A stretch of 64,000 nucleotides of DNA from Pseudoalteromonas arctica A 37-1-2 (GTDB lineage Bacteria; Pseudomonadota; Gammaproteobacteria; Enterobacterales; Alteromonadaceae), in contig NZ_CP011025.1 of assembly GCF_000238395.3 (NCBI RefSeq), positions 1,798,001 through 1,862,000 of the forward strand, given 5' to 3'. This document shows, one piece after another, positions 10,212-18,501 of the stretch. The translations under genes were made by a program, and so were the position numbers. The notes below the pieces were generated by a model, which was given only the letters and a program-made list of their open reading frames with translations, was not told where the DNA came from and ran no database searches. Position 1 is the stretch's first letter. Each line of letters starts with the position of its first letter.

Positions 10212-10888
10212 GTGAGCAAGTAAGTAAGATATTAAAAGTTGTTTATACACATAACGATTTTTATATTTTAGAAAAGCCAGCGGGTCTTAATTTTCATTCA
10301 GAAGATGGCCCCGGCTTTGTTGTGTTAGCCGAACAACAATTATCGCAAAAGCTTTATGCCGTTCATCGTTTAGATAAAGTGACATCAGGGCTGATTATTT
10401 TAGCGCGAAACAAAGCCGCTGCGGCCAGCTTTACTGTTATGTTTACTGAGCATGCGATTGCTAAATTTTATTTAGCGGTTAGTGACGCTAAACCGAAAAA
10501 GAAGCAGGGGTGGATCAAAGGCGATATGGCTAAATCTCGCCGTGGCTCGTTTAAGTTACTAACGAGTAAGCTGAATCCTGCAATCACCCGATTTTATTCG
10601 CTAAGTTATAAGCCGGGATTTAGAGGGTATATTTTAAAGCCTTATTCAGGAAAGACGCATCAATTAAGAGTGGCACTAAAAAGTATTGGCTCTGCTATTT
10701 TAGGCGATGCAATGTATTCAGGCACGCCATCAAATCGTACCTATTTACATGCATATGCATTGAGCTTTTTATGGCAAGGTGAACAAATACAGCTAACTTT
10801 ATTACCCGATAATGGTGATGAGTATTTGGCGTTAATTAAACATCAAGATTTTCAAGCATGGCAATCGCCATGGCAACTGGATTGGTAA
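10208..10888 (+). CDS. RluA-family pseudouridine synthase (TIGR01621-like)
   Basis: A 226-residue pseudouridine synthase of the Rsu/Rlu type without an S4 domain. The catalytic motif HRLDKVTSGLIILARN (about residues 54-69) holds the conserved aspartate. YSGKTHQLRVALKSIG and ILGDAMY are the other family blocks. It resembles the short Rlu-family protein described as TIGR01621 in vibrios and relatives, so the RNA substrate is not assigned. GTG start within the kdsB stop (GTGTGA). Its position behind kdsB suggests read-through from the LPS operon rather than a functional link. RluA/RluC/TruC are alternatives, but the short length argues against RluC. Confidence 0.8.
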   Translation: MSEQVSKILKVVYTHNDFYILEKPAGLNFHSEDGPGFVVLAEQQLSQKLYAVHRLDKVTSGLIILARNKAAAASFTVMFTEHAIAKFYLAVSDAKPKKKQGWIKGDMAKSRRGSFKLLTSKLNPAITRFYSLSYKPGFRGYILKPYSGKTHQLRVALKSIGSAILGDAMYSGTPSNRTYLHAYALSFLWQGEQIQLTLLPDNGDEYLALIKHQDFQAWQSPWQLDW

Positions 10889-11686
10889 ATGAGCGAAAAA
10901 GTTACAGATATACGTTTTGGTGGTATTAAACGTTTATATGGTCATCAACAGTTTGATTGGCTTCAAGAAGCACATTTTTGTGTAGTAGGGATTGGTGGTG
11001 TAGGGAGCTGGACAGCAGAAGCACTTGCACGTACTGGTGTTGGTAAAATAACATTGATTGATTTGGATGATATTTGCGCGACTAACGTCAATAGACAAAT
11101 TCATGCGTTAACGGGCACTATTGGTCAAGCTAAAGTAGATGCAATGAAAGCGCGCTGCGAGCTTATTAATCCAGAGTGCCAAGTTAATGTGATAGATGAT
11201 TTTATTACGCTTGATAATATTCAAGAGCATATTCAAGGTTTTGATTATGTGATTGATTGTATTGATGCAGTTAAAGAAAAAGCAGCATTAATTGCTCACT
11301 GTAAACGTAATAAACTACCTATAATTACAACTGGTGGTGCTGGCGGGCAAACAGATCCTAGCCAAATAACTTTTGGTGATGTAGCCAAAACTACGCAAGA
11401 CCCATTACTTGCAAAAGTGCGCTATATTTTGCGCAAGCAATATAATTTTAGTAATAATCCTAAACGTAAGTTTAATATTGATTGTGTTTACTCAACAGAG
11501 CAACTGGTTTACCCAGGAAGCGATGGCAGTGTATGTCATGCTAAGCAAAGTGCTGATGGCACGATGAATATGGACTGTAATAATGGTTTTGGTTCTGTGA
11601 CTATGATCACAGGAAGCTTTGGTTTTTTTGTTGCGGCAAAAGCGGTGCGTAAATATCTAGATAAAAAACAACGCTCACAAGCTTAG
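10889..11686 (+). CDS. tcdA: tRNA threonylcarbamoyladenosine dehydratase TcdA
   Basis: E1-like ThiF/MoeB-family enzyme that cyclises t6A37 of tRNA to ct6A using ATP. Length is 265 residues (E. coli TcdA/CsdL 268). The nucleotide-binding loop VVGIGGVGSWTAEALARTG (about 33-51) and IDLDDICATNVNRQIHA are characteristic. The enzyme also has FDYVIDCIDAV and TTGGAGGQ segments. The ATG directly abuts the previous stop. It faces csdE-csdA, whose products pass sulfur to TcdA in E. coli; the convergent arrangement also matches E. coli as I remember it. Confidence 0.95.
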   Translation: MSEKVTDIRFGGIKRLYGHQQFDWLQEAHFCVVGIGGVGSWTAEALARTGVGKITLIDLDDICATNVNRQIHALTGTIGQAKVDAMKARCELINPECQVNVIDDFITLDNIQEHIQGFDYVIDCIDAVKEKAALIAHCKRNKLPIITTGGAGGQTDPSQITFGDVAKTTQDPLLAKVRYILRKQYNFSNNPKRKFNIDCVYSTEQLVYPGSDGSVCHAKQSADGTMNMDCNNGFGSVTMITGSFGFFVAAKAVRKYLDKKQRSQA

Positions 11687-11707
11687 TTTTCGTTAACTAA
11701 GCTTGTG
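11676..11707. terminator. Hairpin shared by convergent tcdA and csdE
   Basis: A perfect 13-bp stem (11676-11688 with 11695-11707), loop TTCGTT. It spans the tcdA stop codon (11684-11686) and the csdE stop codon (complement of 11693-11695). There is no long T-tract on either side, so termination strength is uncertain. Confidence 0.6.
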
Positions 11708-12109
11708 TTGTGCCATGGTTTGTATTTTATCAACCATGGCTTTAATACCATTACCACGTGATGCGCTTAAGTGGCTTATAAGGCCGAGCTTTTCAAATTC
11801 TTCATACGCATTTTTATTCACTACTTGCTCTGGTGTGAGGCCATTGTAAAGCGCTAAAATAATGGCTAATAATCCTTTTACTATACGTGTATCTGAGTCA
11901 CCAATTACAACAAGTGTATTTTCTGTTAAATCAAATTCAACAAACATCCATACTTTGCTTTCACAGCCTGGTACAAGTGCATCATCAGTTTTCAAAACAT
12001 CAGCTAAAACAGGTAAAGTTTTTCCTAAAAGCATTATCTCACGATATTTTTGCTGCCAAGCGGGCGCATTTTTTATAGATTCTGTGACTTTGTTAAACGT
12101 ATTTGTCAT
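11693..12109 (-). CDS. csdE: Sulfur acceptor CsdE (SufE family)
   Basis: A 138-residue SufE-like protein that takes persulfide sulfur from the cysteine desulfurase CsdA and hands it on. The active cysteine sits in DALVPGCESKVWM (about residue 49), as in SufE/CsdE. The conserved C-terminal helix carries GLISHLSASRGNG. Start ATG has AGGA about seven bases upstream (AGGATAACTC). The gene lies 33 bases downstream of csdA in the same direction, forming a csdA-csdE pair. SufE is the alternative name; pairing with csdA and tcdA favours CsdE. Confidence 0.9.
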   Translation of the reverse strand: MTNTFNKVTESIKNAPAWQQKYREIMLLGKTLPVLADVLKTDDALVPGCESKVWMFVEFDLTENTLVVIGDSDTRIVKGLLAIILALYNGLTPEQVVNKNAYEEFEKLGLISHLSASRGNGIKAMVDKIQTMAQHKLS

Positions 12110-12142
12110 GAGTTATCCTAATTAATTCTATTAAAGTGACGT

Positions 12143-13369
12143 TTAGTCCAGTAAAGCGATACATTTTTTAAGTGAATCAATGAATATATCTACATCTTCA
12201 TAGGTATTATAAAAACAAAAGCTCGCTCTTAGCGTTCCATTAAGCCCTAAATGTGTCATTAATGGCTGTGTACAATGGTGTCCACTCCTTACTGCAACCC
12301 CGTACCCGTCAAGTAAAGTTGCCAAATCATAAGGATGTTCATCATTTAAGTTGAAGCAGAGTGTACCAATATTGTCAGATAGGTTGCTATATATTGTAAT
12401 ACCATCAACCTTTACCAATTTTTGAGCGGCATAACTAAACAATTTTTGCTCATATTGCTGGATTTTTGCGTGATCTAATTCATTTAAATAGTCTAATGCG
12501 GCACCAAAGCCTAAAACTCCAGAGATATTTGGTGTTCCAGTTTCAAATTTTGCAGGCGCAGGACGATAAGTACTGTGAGTTAAGTACACTTTATCGATCA
12601 TTTCCCCACCTGATTGGTAAATCTCAAGGGTATTTAATTGCTCATATCGACCATAAAGCACACCTAATCCTGTTGGACCGAGCATTTTATGGCTTGAGCA
12701 GACATAAAAGTCACAGTTTAATTCACGTAAATCGGGTTTTAAATGCAGTGCACCCTGTGCACCATCCACTAGAACAAGAGAATTGACGTCTTTTGCAGCT
12801 CTAATAAGTGGTTTTAAATCGGTGATATTACCCAGTGTGTTAGATGCTTGTGTAATAGCTAATAGGGTAGGTTTTGTTTCTTTTATAAATTCACAGCATT
12901 CTTTGGTGTTCAGCGTGCCATTTTTATTTAGTGGAAGCGCTATTAATTTAGCACCCGTTTGTTGACTCACTATTTGCCAAGGCACTATGTTTGCATGATG
13001 CTCAAGCGGAGATATCATTATGGTATGACTTTCATTTAAGCGCTTTTTTAATCCGTTAGCGACCAAGTTAATGGCTTCTGTAGCGCCTTTAGTCCATACA
13101 ATCTCTTTACTAAATACATTGAAATACTCTGCAGTTTTATCCCGTACTTGTTCATATGCATAAGTTGCTTGCTCGCTAAGTGTATGGCGTCCACGGTGTA
13201 CATTAGCGTTTTGAAACGTATAGAATTCAGTAATTGTATCTATAACTGATTGAGGCTTTTGTGAGGTTGCTGCTGAGTCTAAATAGACAAGCGGGCAGCC
13301 GTTTATTGTTTGATTTAATGTTGGGAAGTCGTTTCTAATTTTATTTATATCAAACTTTAAAGCAAGCAT
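12143..13369 (-). CDS. csdA: Cysteine desulfurase CsdA/SufS type
   Basis: PLP-dependent class-II cysteine desulfurase of 408 residues (E. coli CsdA 401, SufS 406). PLP lysine in CSSHKMLGPTG (about residue 230). Substrate-cysteine loop in VRSGHHCTQPL (about 365). N-terminal LDSAATSQKP and NVHRGRHTLS are family hallmarks. It forms L-alanine and an enzyme persulfide. No suf or isc scaffold genes are nearby. With csdE downstream and tcdA convergent, a role in the CSD sulfur-transfer system and tRNA ct6A formation is the most likely. The shine-dalgarno before ATG is weak. Confidence 0.9.
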   Translation of the reverse strand: MLALKFDINKIRNDFPTLNQTINGCPLVYLDSAATSQKPQSVIDTITEFYTFQNANVHRGRHTLSEQATYAYEQVRDKTAEYFNVFSKEIVWTKGATEAINLVANGLKKRLNESHTIMISPLEHHANIVPWQIVSQQTGAKLIALPLNKNGTLNTKECCEFIKETKPTLLAITQASNTLGNITDLKPLIRAAKDVNSLVLVDGAQGALHLKPDLRELNCDFYVCSSHKMLGPTGLGVLYGRYEQLNTLEIYQSGGEMIDKVYLTHSTYRPAPAKFETGTPNISGVLGFGAALDYLNELDHAKIQQYEQKLFSYAAQKLVKVDGITIYSNLSDNIGTLCFNLNDEHPYDLATLLDGYGVAVRSGHHCTQPLMTHLGLNGTLRASFCFYNTYEDVDIFIDSLKKCIALLD

Positions 13370-13440
13370 GGCTCATCTACATAGTGTTTTTAAGGCAGGA
13401 ATTGTAATCGGTTTATGATAATTCTCAAGTGTTGTTAATA

Positions 13441-13467
13441 AAAAAGGCCGCAAAATGCGGCCTTTTT
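13441..13467 (-). terminator. Terminator downstream of gltA
   Basis: Stem AAAAAGGCCGCA (13441-13452), loop AAA, TGCGGCCTTTTT (13456-13467): perfect 12-bp GC-rich stem with T-runs on both strands. It follows the minus-strand gltA stop (13485) by about 18 bases and separates gltA from csdA. Confidence 0.92.
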
Positions 13468-13484
13468 AAACTAACCAACGTTAA

Positions 13485-14771
13485 TTAACGCTTGTCAGTT
13501 GATACGTAGTCACGTTGAGTGTAACCAGTATAAAGTTGACGAGGACGGCTGATCTTATGACCAGGTTGAGATAGCATCTCATCCCAGTGAGTGATCCAAC
13601 CAACAGTACGTGCCATTGCAAAGATTACAGTGAACATGCTTGTTGGAATACCAATCGCTTTTAAGATAATACCAGAGTAGAAATCTACATTAGGGTATAG
13701 TTTTTTCTCTACAAAGTATGGGTCTTCAAGCGCAATTTGCTCAAGCTTCATAGCAATATCAAGAAGTGGATCTTGGATATTCAGCTCAGCTAAAACTTCG
13801 TGACACGTTTGACGCATTACTGTAGCGCGTGGGTCAAAGTTTTTGTAAACACGGTGTCCAAAGCCCATAAGGCGGAACGGGTCAGCTTTATCTTTAGCTT
13901 TAGCTACGTATTCATCAATACGGTCAACAGAGCCAATCTCTTCTAACATGTTTAAACATGCTTCATTAGCGCCGCCGTGAGCAGGGCCCCATAAAGATGC
14001 AATACCAGCTGCAATACATGCATACGGGTTAGCACCAGATGAACCTGCAAGACGAACTGTTGAAGTTGATGCATTTTGTTCATGATCTGCATGAAGCATA
14101 AAGATTTTATCCATCGCTTTTGCAGTTACTGGATTAACTTTATATTCTTCAGCAGGTACAGAGAACATCATGTGTAAGAAGTTTTCTGCGTAGCTTAAAT
14201 CGTTACGTGGGTATACAAACGGTTGGCCGATATTTGTTTTATAAGCCATTGCCGCGATTGTTGGTAACTTAGCAACAAGCTTAACTGCGCTTGTTTTACG
14301 TTGTTCAGCATCAGTAATATCAAGGTCTTCATGATAGAAAGATGATAATGCACCTACTACGCCACAAAGCATTGCCATTGGGTGAGCGTCAAAGCGGAAA
14401 CCTTGGAAAAAGTTAGCAATCTTCTCGTCAAGCATAGTGCTTGTAGTGATTTCATTCTTAAAAACTTCATATTGTTCTTTAGAAGGTAACTCACCATTTA
14501 AAAGTAAGTAACAAAGTTCAATGTAATTTGAGTCTTCAGCTAATTGCTCAATTGGGTAACCACGGTGAAGTAGTACACCTTTACCACCATCAATATAGGT
14601 GATTGCAGATTCACAAGAACCAGTCGACATGAAACCTGGGTCATAAGTAAAGTGACCGTGTGAACCTAACGTACGTACGTCGATTACATCTTGGCCAGCA
14701 GTGCCTTGATAAATTGGAAGTTCGATTGGATCTAGTCCATCAATTTGGACTGTGGCTTTTTTATCTGCCAT
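13485..14771 (-). CDS. gltA: Citrate synthase GltA
   Basis: Type II (hexameric, NADH-sensitive class) citrate synthase; condenses oxaloacetate and acetyl-CoA. From [11 protein letters not shown] the protein has 428 residues (E. coli 427). The frame is open upstream to 14843, but ATG 14771 has TAATAGGAGATA about ten bases ahead and gives the family N-terminus. Catalytic blocks: [15 protein letters not shown] (His), [12 protein letters not shown] (His), [15 protein letters not shown], and DFYSGI (Asp). Divergent from sdhC across a 384-base gap, as in E. coli, and followed by its own terminator. Confidence 0.97.
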   Translation of the reverse strand: MADKKATVQIDGLDPIELPIYQGTAGQDVIDVRTLGSHGHFTYDPGFMSTGSCESAITYIDGGKGVLLHRGYPIEQLAEDSNYIELCYLLLNGELPSKEQYEVFKNEITTSTMLDEKIANFFQGFRFDAHPMAMLCGVVGALSSFYHEDLDITDAEQRKTSAVKLVAKLPTIAAMAYKTNIGQPFVYPRNDLSYAENFLHMMFSVPAEEYKVNPVTAKAMDKIFMLHADHEQNASTSTVRLAGSSGANPYACIAAGIASLWGPAHGGANEACLNMLEEIGSVDRIDEYVAKAKDKADPFRLMGFGHRVYKNFDPRATVMRQTCHEVLAELNIQDPLLDIAMKLEQIALEDPYFVEKKLYPNVDFYSGIILKAIGIPTSMFTVIFAMARTVGWITHWDEMLSQPGHKISRPRQLYTGYTQRDYVSTDKR

Positions 14772-15155
14772 CGTTATGTATCTCCTATTAAGATATCTAT
14801 TCTGATTTTTAGATTTTAAAGTTCTGAAATCTGTTTTAAGCACATCTTCTCATTTTAACGTGAAAGAGGGGGTTAAAGTCAATTTTTATAAACATTATGC
14901 ATATATGTATAATAAATATTCGGTATTAATTAAATATAATACTATTGGCTAATTCGCAAACATCTCTAAATAAACAAGAATTGTAAAAAGCCCTGTGGGT
15001 ATATATACTAACGGTGGTTTTAAACCGTATTGTATTTGGGTAAACATATTCTTAACAGCTTAAAATTTACAGGTTTGTGAACTTTAATTGTTTTGGTACG
15101 TTTATTTTGATAGTTCCATCAGTAATATTTGGTGGGTTTTTAGAAAAACAAGTAG
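14772..15155. other. Divergent gltA-sdhC regulatory gap
   Basis: A 384-base AT-rich gap between divergent TCA genes that must hold both promoters and, for gltA, a leader. An 11-nt perfect palindrome GGTTTTAAACC lies near 15016-15026 in the context ACGGTGGTTTTAAACCGT. I cannot recognise a convincing CRP, ArcA or Fur site, and no open frame here looks coding. Confidence 0.5.
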
Positions 15156-15569
15156 ATGAGCTCCACTGTGAGCAAAGATGGGCAAGTAACTGTGAAAAAG
15201 CAAAGACCTGTAAATCTAGATCTAACAACTATATCTATGCCGGCAACGGCTAAAGCTTCAATTTTTCACCGCGTCACCGGTGTTGCATTATTTTTTGCTT
15301 TAACGTTTGTCATTTGGGCTTGGTCTGAGTCTCTCTCTTCAGCTGAAAGTTTTGAATTCGTCAAGGGTCTGTTTAACGGATTCATTGCCAAATTTATAGC
15401 TTGGGGCACTGTTTCTGTATTAGGTTATCACCTTATTGGTGGTATCCGTCATATGATTATGGATATGGGACATTGGGAAGAACTTGAATCAGGTAACCTC
15501 AGCGCTAAAGTTTCAATGGCTCTTGGTGTTGTGTTTGCCGTATTGGCAGGGGTGTGGATATGGTTTTAA
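15156..15569 (+). CDS. sdhC: Succinate dehydrogenase cytochrome b556 subunit
   Basis: Membrane anchor of complex II carrying part of the haem b and quinone site. 137 residues (E. coli 129), three transmembrane helices. Family motifs: QRPVNLDLTTISMPATAKASIFHR with SIFHRVTG (about 44-51), and the haem-ligand region YHLIGGIRHMIMDMGHWE (about 91-108, H in YHLIGGIRH). The extra N-terminal ~10 residues are hydrophilic; a GTG at 15168 is an alternative start, though neither has a strong ribosome site. First gene of sdhCDAB-sucAB; its end overlaps sdhD. Confidence 0.95.
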   Translation: MSSTVSKDGQVTVKKQRPVNLDLTTISMPATAKASIFHRVTGVALFFALTFVIWAWSESLSSAESFEFVKGLFNGFIAKFIAWGTVSVLGYHLIGGIRHMIMDMGHWEELESGNLSAKVSMALGVVFAVLAGVWIWF

Positions 15570-15907
15570 ATCAAGCAACTCTAAAACGTGATGGTGTACA
15601 AGATTTCGTATCTTTACGTACCACGGCATTAATAATCAGCGCTTACGCGATTTTTATTATCGGCTATTTTTTAGCGACGCCAGAAGTCACTTTCGAAGCC
15701 TGGACAGGCCTCTTCTCTAACCTAGCAATGAAAGGGTTTACGTTAATTACCCTTGTTTGCATTATGGTTCATACCCGCATTGGCCTTTGGCAAGTTCTTA
15801 CAGACTATGTTAAGTGCGCAAAGCTTCGTGCAGTTTTAGGTTTTGTATTAAACCTAATGGCCGTTGCTTACGTAGCTATTGGTCTAATCGTATTATGGGG
15901 TGTTTAA
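15560..15907 (+). CDS. sdhD: Succinate dehydrogenase membrane anchor subunit
   Basis: Second membrane anchor of complex II. From ATG 15560 the protein is 115 residues, exactly the E. coli length, starting MVLNQATLKRDGVQDF. AGGGG lies about seven bases upstream, which decides this start over the GTG at 15554. Three transmembrane helices. The haem-ligand segment is MVHTRIGLWQVLTDYVK, and the end is the family-typical VLWGV. Overlaps sdhC by ten bases; the sdhA GTG follows its stop directly. Confidence 0.95.
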   Translation: MVLNQATLKRDGVQDFVSLRTTALIISAYAIFIIGYFLATPEVTFEAWTGLFSNLAMKGFTLITLVCIMVHTRIGLWQVLTDYVKCAKLRAVLGFVLNLMAVAYVAIGLIVLWGV

Positions 15908-17680
15908 GTGAAATATTCTGTTCGTGAATTTGACGCCGTAGTAATTGGTGCAGGTGGTGCAGGTATGCGCGCTGCTTTAGCAATTACAGAATCTGGCAAA
16001 ACGTGTGCATTAATATCTAAAGTATTTCCAACGCGCTCACACACTGTATCTGCTCAAGGCGGTATTACGGTTGCGCTTGGTAATTCACACGAAGATAACT
16101 GGGAATGGCATATGTACGATACCGTTAAAGGTTCCGATTTTATCGGTGACCAAGACGCTATTGAATACATGTGTCAAACTGGCCCAGAAGCTATTACCGA
16201 ATTAGAAAACATGGGTTTACCATTTTCTCGTTTTGAAAATGGCCGTGTTTACCAACGTCCTTTCGGTGGTCAATCGAAAAACTTTGGTGGTGAACAAGCC
16301 GCACGTACTGCAGCAGCTGCTGACCGTACTGGTCATGCTTTATTACACCTTCTATATCAACAAAACGTTAAAAACAAAACAAATGTATTCTCTGAATGGT
16401 ATGCACTTGATTTAGTTAAAAACGATAATGGTGATGTAGTAGGGTGTACTGCAATTGAGATTGAGACAGGTGAAGTTACCTTCTTCAAATCTAAAGCTGT
16501 TGTATTAGCTACTGGTGGTGCAGGTCGTATATTTGCATCAACCACTAATGCTCACATTAACACTGGTGACGGTGTTGGTATGGCAACACGTGCTGGTATT
16601 TCTATGCAAGACATGGAAATGTGGCAGTTCCACCCAACGGGTATCGCAGGTGCTGGTACGCTAGTAACTGAAGGTTGTCGTGGTGAAGGCGGCTATCTTT
16701 TAAATAAAGATGGCGAACGCTTCATGGAACGTTACGCACCAAACGCAAAAGACTTAGCGTCTCGCGACGTTGTTGCACGTTCAATGATGACTGAAATCCG
16801 TGAAGGTCGTGGTTGTGATGGTCCTTGGGGTCCACATCTTAAGTTAAAACTTGACCACTTAGGTGAAGAAACACTTAACTTACGTCTTCCTGGCGTATGT
16901 GACCTTGCTAAAACATTTGCTCACGTTGACCCTGCAAAAGAGCCAATTCCAGTAATTCCAACTTGTCATTATATGATGGGTGGTGTTCCTACTAATGTAA
17001 ATGGACAAGCGCTACAAATCGATGCTCAAGGCAACGAAACAGTAGTTCAAGGTTTATTTGCAGTAGGTGAGATTGCATGTGTATCTGTACACGGTGCAAA
17101 CCGCTTAGGTGGTAACTCATTACTTGATTTAGTTGTGTTTGGTCGTGCTGCGGGTAACTTCTTAGGTAAGTACCTAAATGACGTTGAAATATCTAAAGCT
17201 GCTTCAGAATCAGACTTAGAAGCGTCTCTTGCACGTTACAATCGTTGGGAAAATTCAACGGCTGGCCAAGGTGAAGATCCAGTTCAAATCAAAAAAGACC
17301 TACAACAATGTATGCAGCTTAACTTCTCGGTATTCCGTGAAGGTGACTCAATGGCTGCAGGTCTTCAAGAACTTAAAGAAATTCGCGAACGTCTGCAACA
17401 TGCTCGTCTTGATGATAAATCATCAGACTTCAACACGCAGCGTATCGAATGTCTTGAACTAGACAACTTAATGGAAACAGCTTACTCAACTGCAGTAGCT
17501 GCAAACTTCCGTACAGAAAGCCGTGGTGCACATTCTCGCTTTGACTACCCAGATCGTGATGACGAAAACTGGTTATGTCACTCAGTATTCAATCCTGTAA
17601 CGGATGAAATGAGTAAGCGTGATGTAAACTATGCGCCTAAAACGCGTGAAGCTTTCCCACCTAAAGCACGTGTTTACTAG
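15908..17680 (+). CDS. sdhA: Succinate dehydrogenase flavoprotein subunit
   Basis: Catalytic flavoprotein of complex II, 590 residues (E. coli 588). FAD-binding [11 protein letters not shown] (about 14-24), covalent FAD histidine in [10 protein letters not shown] (about 45), substrate region [10 protein letters not shown] and [11 protein letters not shown], catalytic arginine region in [18 protein letters not shown], and [14 protein letters not shown] near 400. The C-terminal fumarate-reductase-type domain is complete, ending [13 protein letters not shown] start immediately after the sdhD stop. A GGAGA precedes sdhB ten bases on. Confidence 0.97.
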   Translation: MKYSVREFDAVVIGAGGAGMRAALAITESGKTCALISKVFPTRSHTVSAQGGITVALGNSHEDNWEWHMYDTVKGSDFIGDQDAIEYMCQTGPEAITELENMGLPFSRFENGRVYQRPFGGQSKNFGGEQAARTAAAADRTGHALLHLLYQQNVKNKTNVFSEWYALDLVKNDNGDVVGCTAIEIETGEVTFFKSKAVVLATGGAGRIFASTTNAHINTGDGVGMATRAGISMQDMEMWQFHPTGIAGAGTLVTEGCRGEGGYLLNKDGERFMERYAPNAKDLASRDVVARSMMTEIREGRGCDGPWGPHLKLKLDHLGEETLNLRLPGVCDLAKTFAHVDPAKEPIPVIPTCHYMMGGVPTNVNGQALQIDAQGNETVVQGLFAVGEIACVSVHGANRLGGNSLLDLVVFGRAAGNFLGKYLNDVEISKAASESDLEASLARYNRWENSTAGQGEDPVQIKKDLQQCMQLNFSVFREGDSMAAGLQELKEIRERLQHARLDDKSSDFNTQRIECLELDNLMETAYSTAVAANFRTESRGAHSRFDYPDRDDENWLCHSVFNPVTDEMSKRDVNYAPKTREAFPPKARVY

Positions 17681-17690
17681 GAGATAGACG

Positions 17691-18407
17691 ATGGCACAAG
17701 TACAATTTTCAGTTTATCGTTATAATCCAGATGTTGACAACGCTCCTCGTATGCAAGAATACACCTTGCAAACAGAGGAAGGTCACGACATGATGGTGTT
17801 GGATGCACTTATTCTTCTAAAAGAACAAGATCCTACATTATCTTTCCGTCGTTCATGCCGTGAAGGTGTGTGTGGATCTGATGGTGTTAACATGAATGGT
17901 AAAAATGGTTTAGCATGTATTACTCCTTTATCTACGCTACAAAAAAATGGCAAAGGTAAAATCGTAGTACGTCCATTACCAGGTTTACCTGTGGTACGTG
18001 ACCTTGTTATTGACATGAGTCAGTTCTACACTCAGTACGAAAAAGTTAAACCTTATTTAATTAATGATCAGCCTGCAGCAGGCGAACGTCTTCAAACTAT
18101 TGAAGAACGTGATAAATTAGATGGGCTTTATGAGTGTATTTTGTGTGCATGTTGTTCAACATCGTGTCCTTCGTTCTGGTGGAATCCAGACAAGTTCATT
18201 GGTCCAGCAGGCCTTCTTCATGCTTACCGTTTCTTGGCTGATAGCCGAGATACAGCAACTGAAGAACGTTTAGCGGATTTAGACGATGCGTTCAGTGTGT
18301 TCCGTTGTCACAGTATCATGAACTGTGTTAGCGTTTGTCCTAAGGGTCTTAATCCGACCAAAGCAATTGGACAAATCAAATCTATGTTACTAAACCGAGC
18401 GGTTTGA
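17691..18407 (+). CDS. sdhB: Succinate dehydrogenase iron-sulfur subunit
   Basis: Electron-transfer subunit of complex II, 238 residues (E. coli 238). Cysteines for [2Fe-2S] are in SCREGVCGSDG with a downstream LAC. The [4Fe-4S] and [3Fe-4S] clusters are served by CILCACCSTSCPSFWW and CHSIMNCVSVCPKGLNP. Strong AGGAGATAGACG before ATG. The hairpin that follows lies between it and sucA and has only a weak T-tract, so read-through into sucAB is likely. Confidence 0.97.
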   Translation: MAQVQFSVYRYNPDVDNAPRMQEYTLQTEEGHDMMVLDALILLKEQDPTLSFRRSCREGVCGSDGVNMNGKNGLACITPLSTLQKNGKGKIVVRPLPGLPVVRDLVIDMSQFYTQYEKVKPYLINDQPAAGERLQTIEERDKLDGLYECILCACCSTSCPSFWWNPDKFIGPAGLLHAYRFLADSRDTATEERLADLDDAFSVFRCHSIMNCVSVCPKGLNPTKAIGQIKSMLLNRAV

Positions 18408-18422
18408 TAGCTTAGTAAAGGT

Positions 18423-18456
18423 AAGATGGCTAATATTAAATTATATTAGCCATCTT
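18423..18456 (+). terminator. Hairpin between sdhB and sucA
   Basis: Perfect 14-bp stem AAGATGGCTAATAT (18423-18436), loop TAAATT, ATATTAGCCATCTT (18443-18456), followed by GTTATAA rather than a T-run. It is more like a partial terminator, RNA-processing or 3'-stabilising element within the sdh-suc transcript than a full terminator. Confidence 0.6.
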
Positions 18457-18501
18457 GTTATAATAACTATTAATTTCTGCGCTAAAAAAAAGGGCTTATA
18501 A

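Noticed and set aside
14774..14843. 24-residue N-terminal extension of citrate synthase
   Set aside because: Basic, non-conserved residues; ATG 14771 has a strong ribosome site and gives the family N-terminus.
14772..15155. CRP, ArcA or Fur operator in the gltA-sdhC gap
   Set aside because: Regulation by such factors is known in E. coli, but no half-sites here match well enough on both arms.
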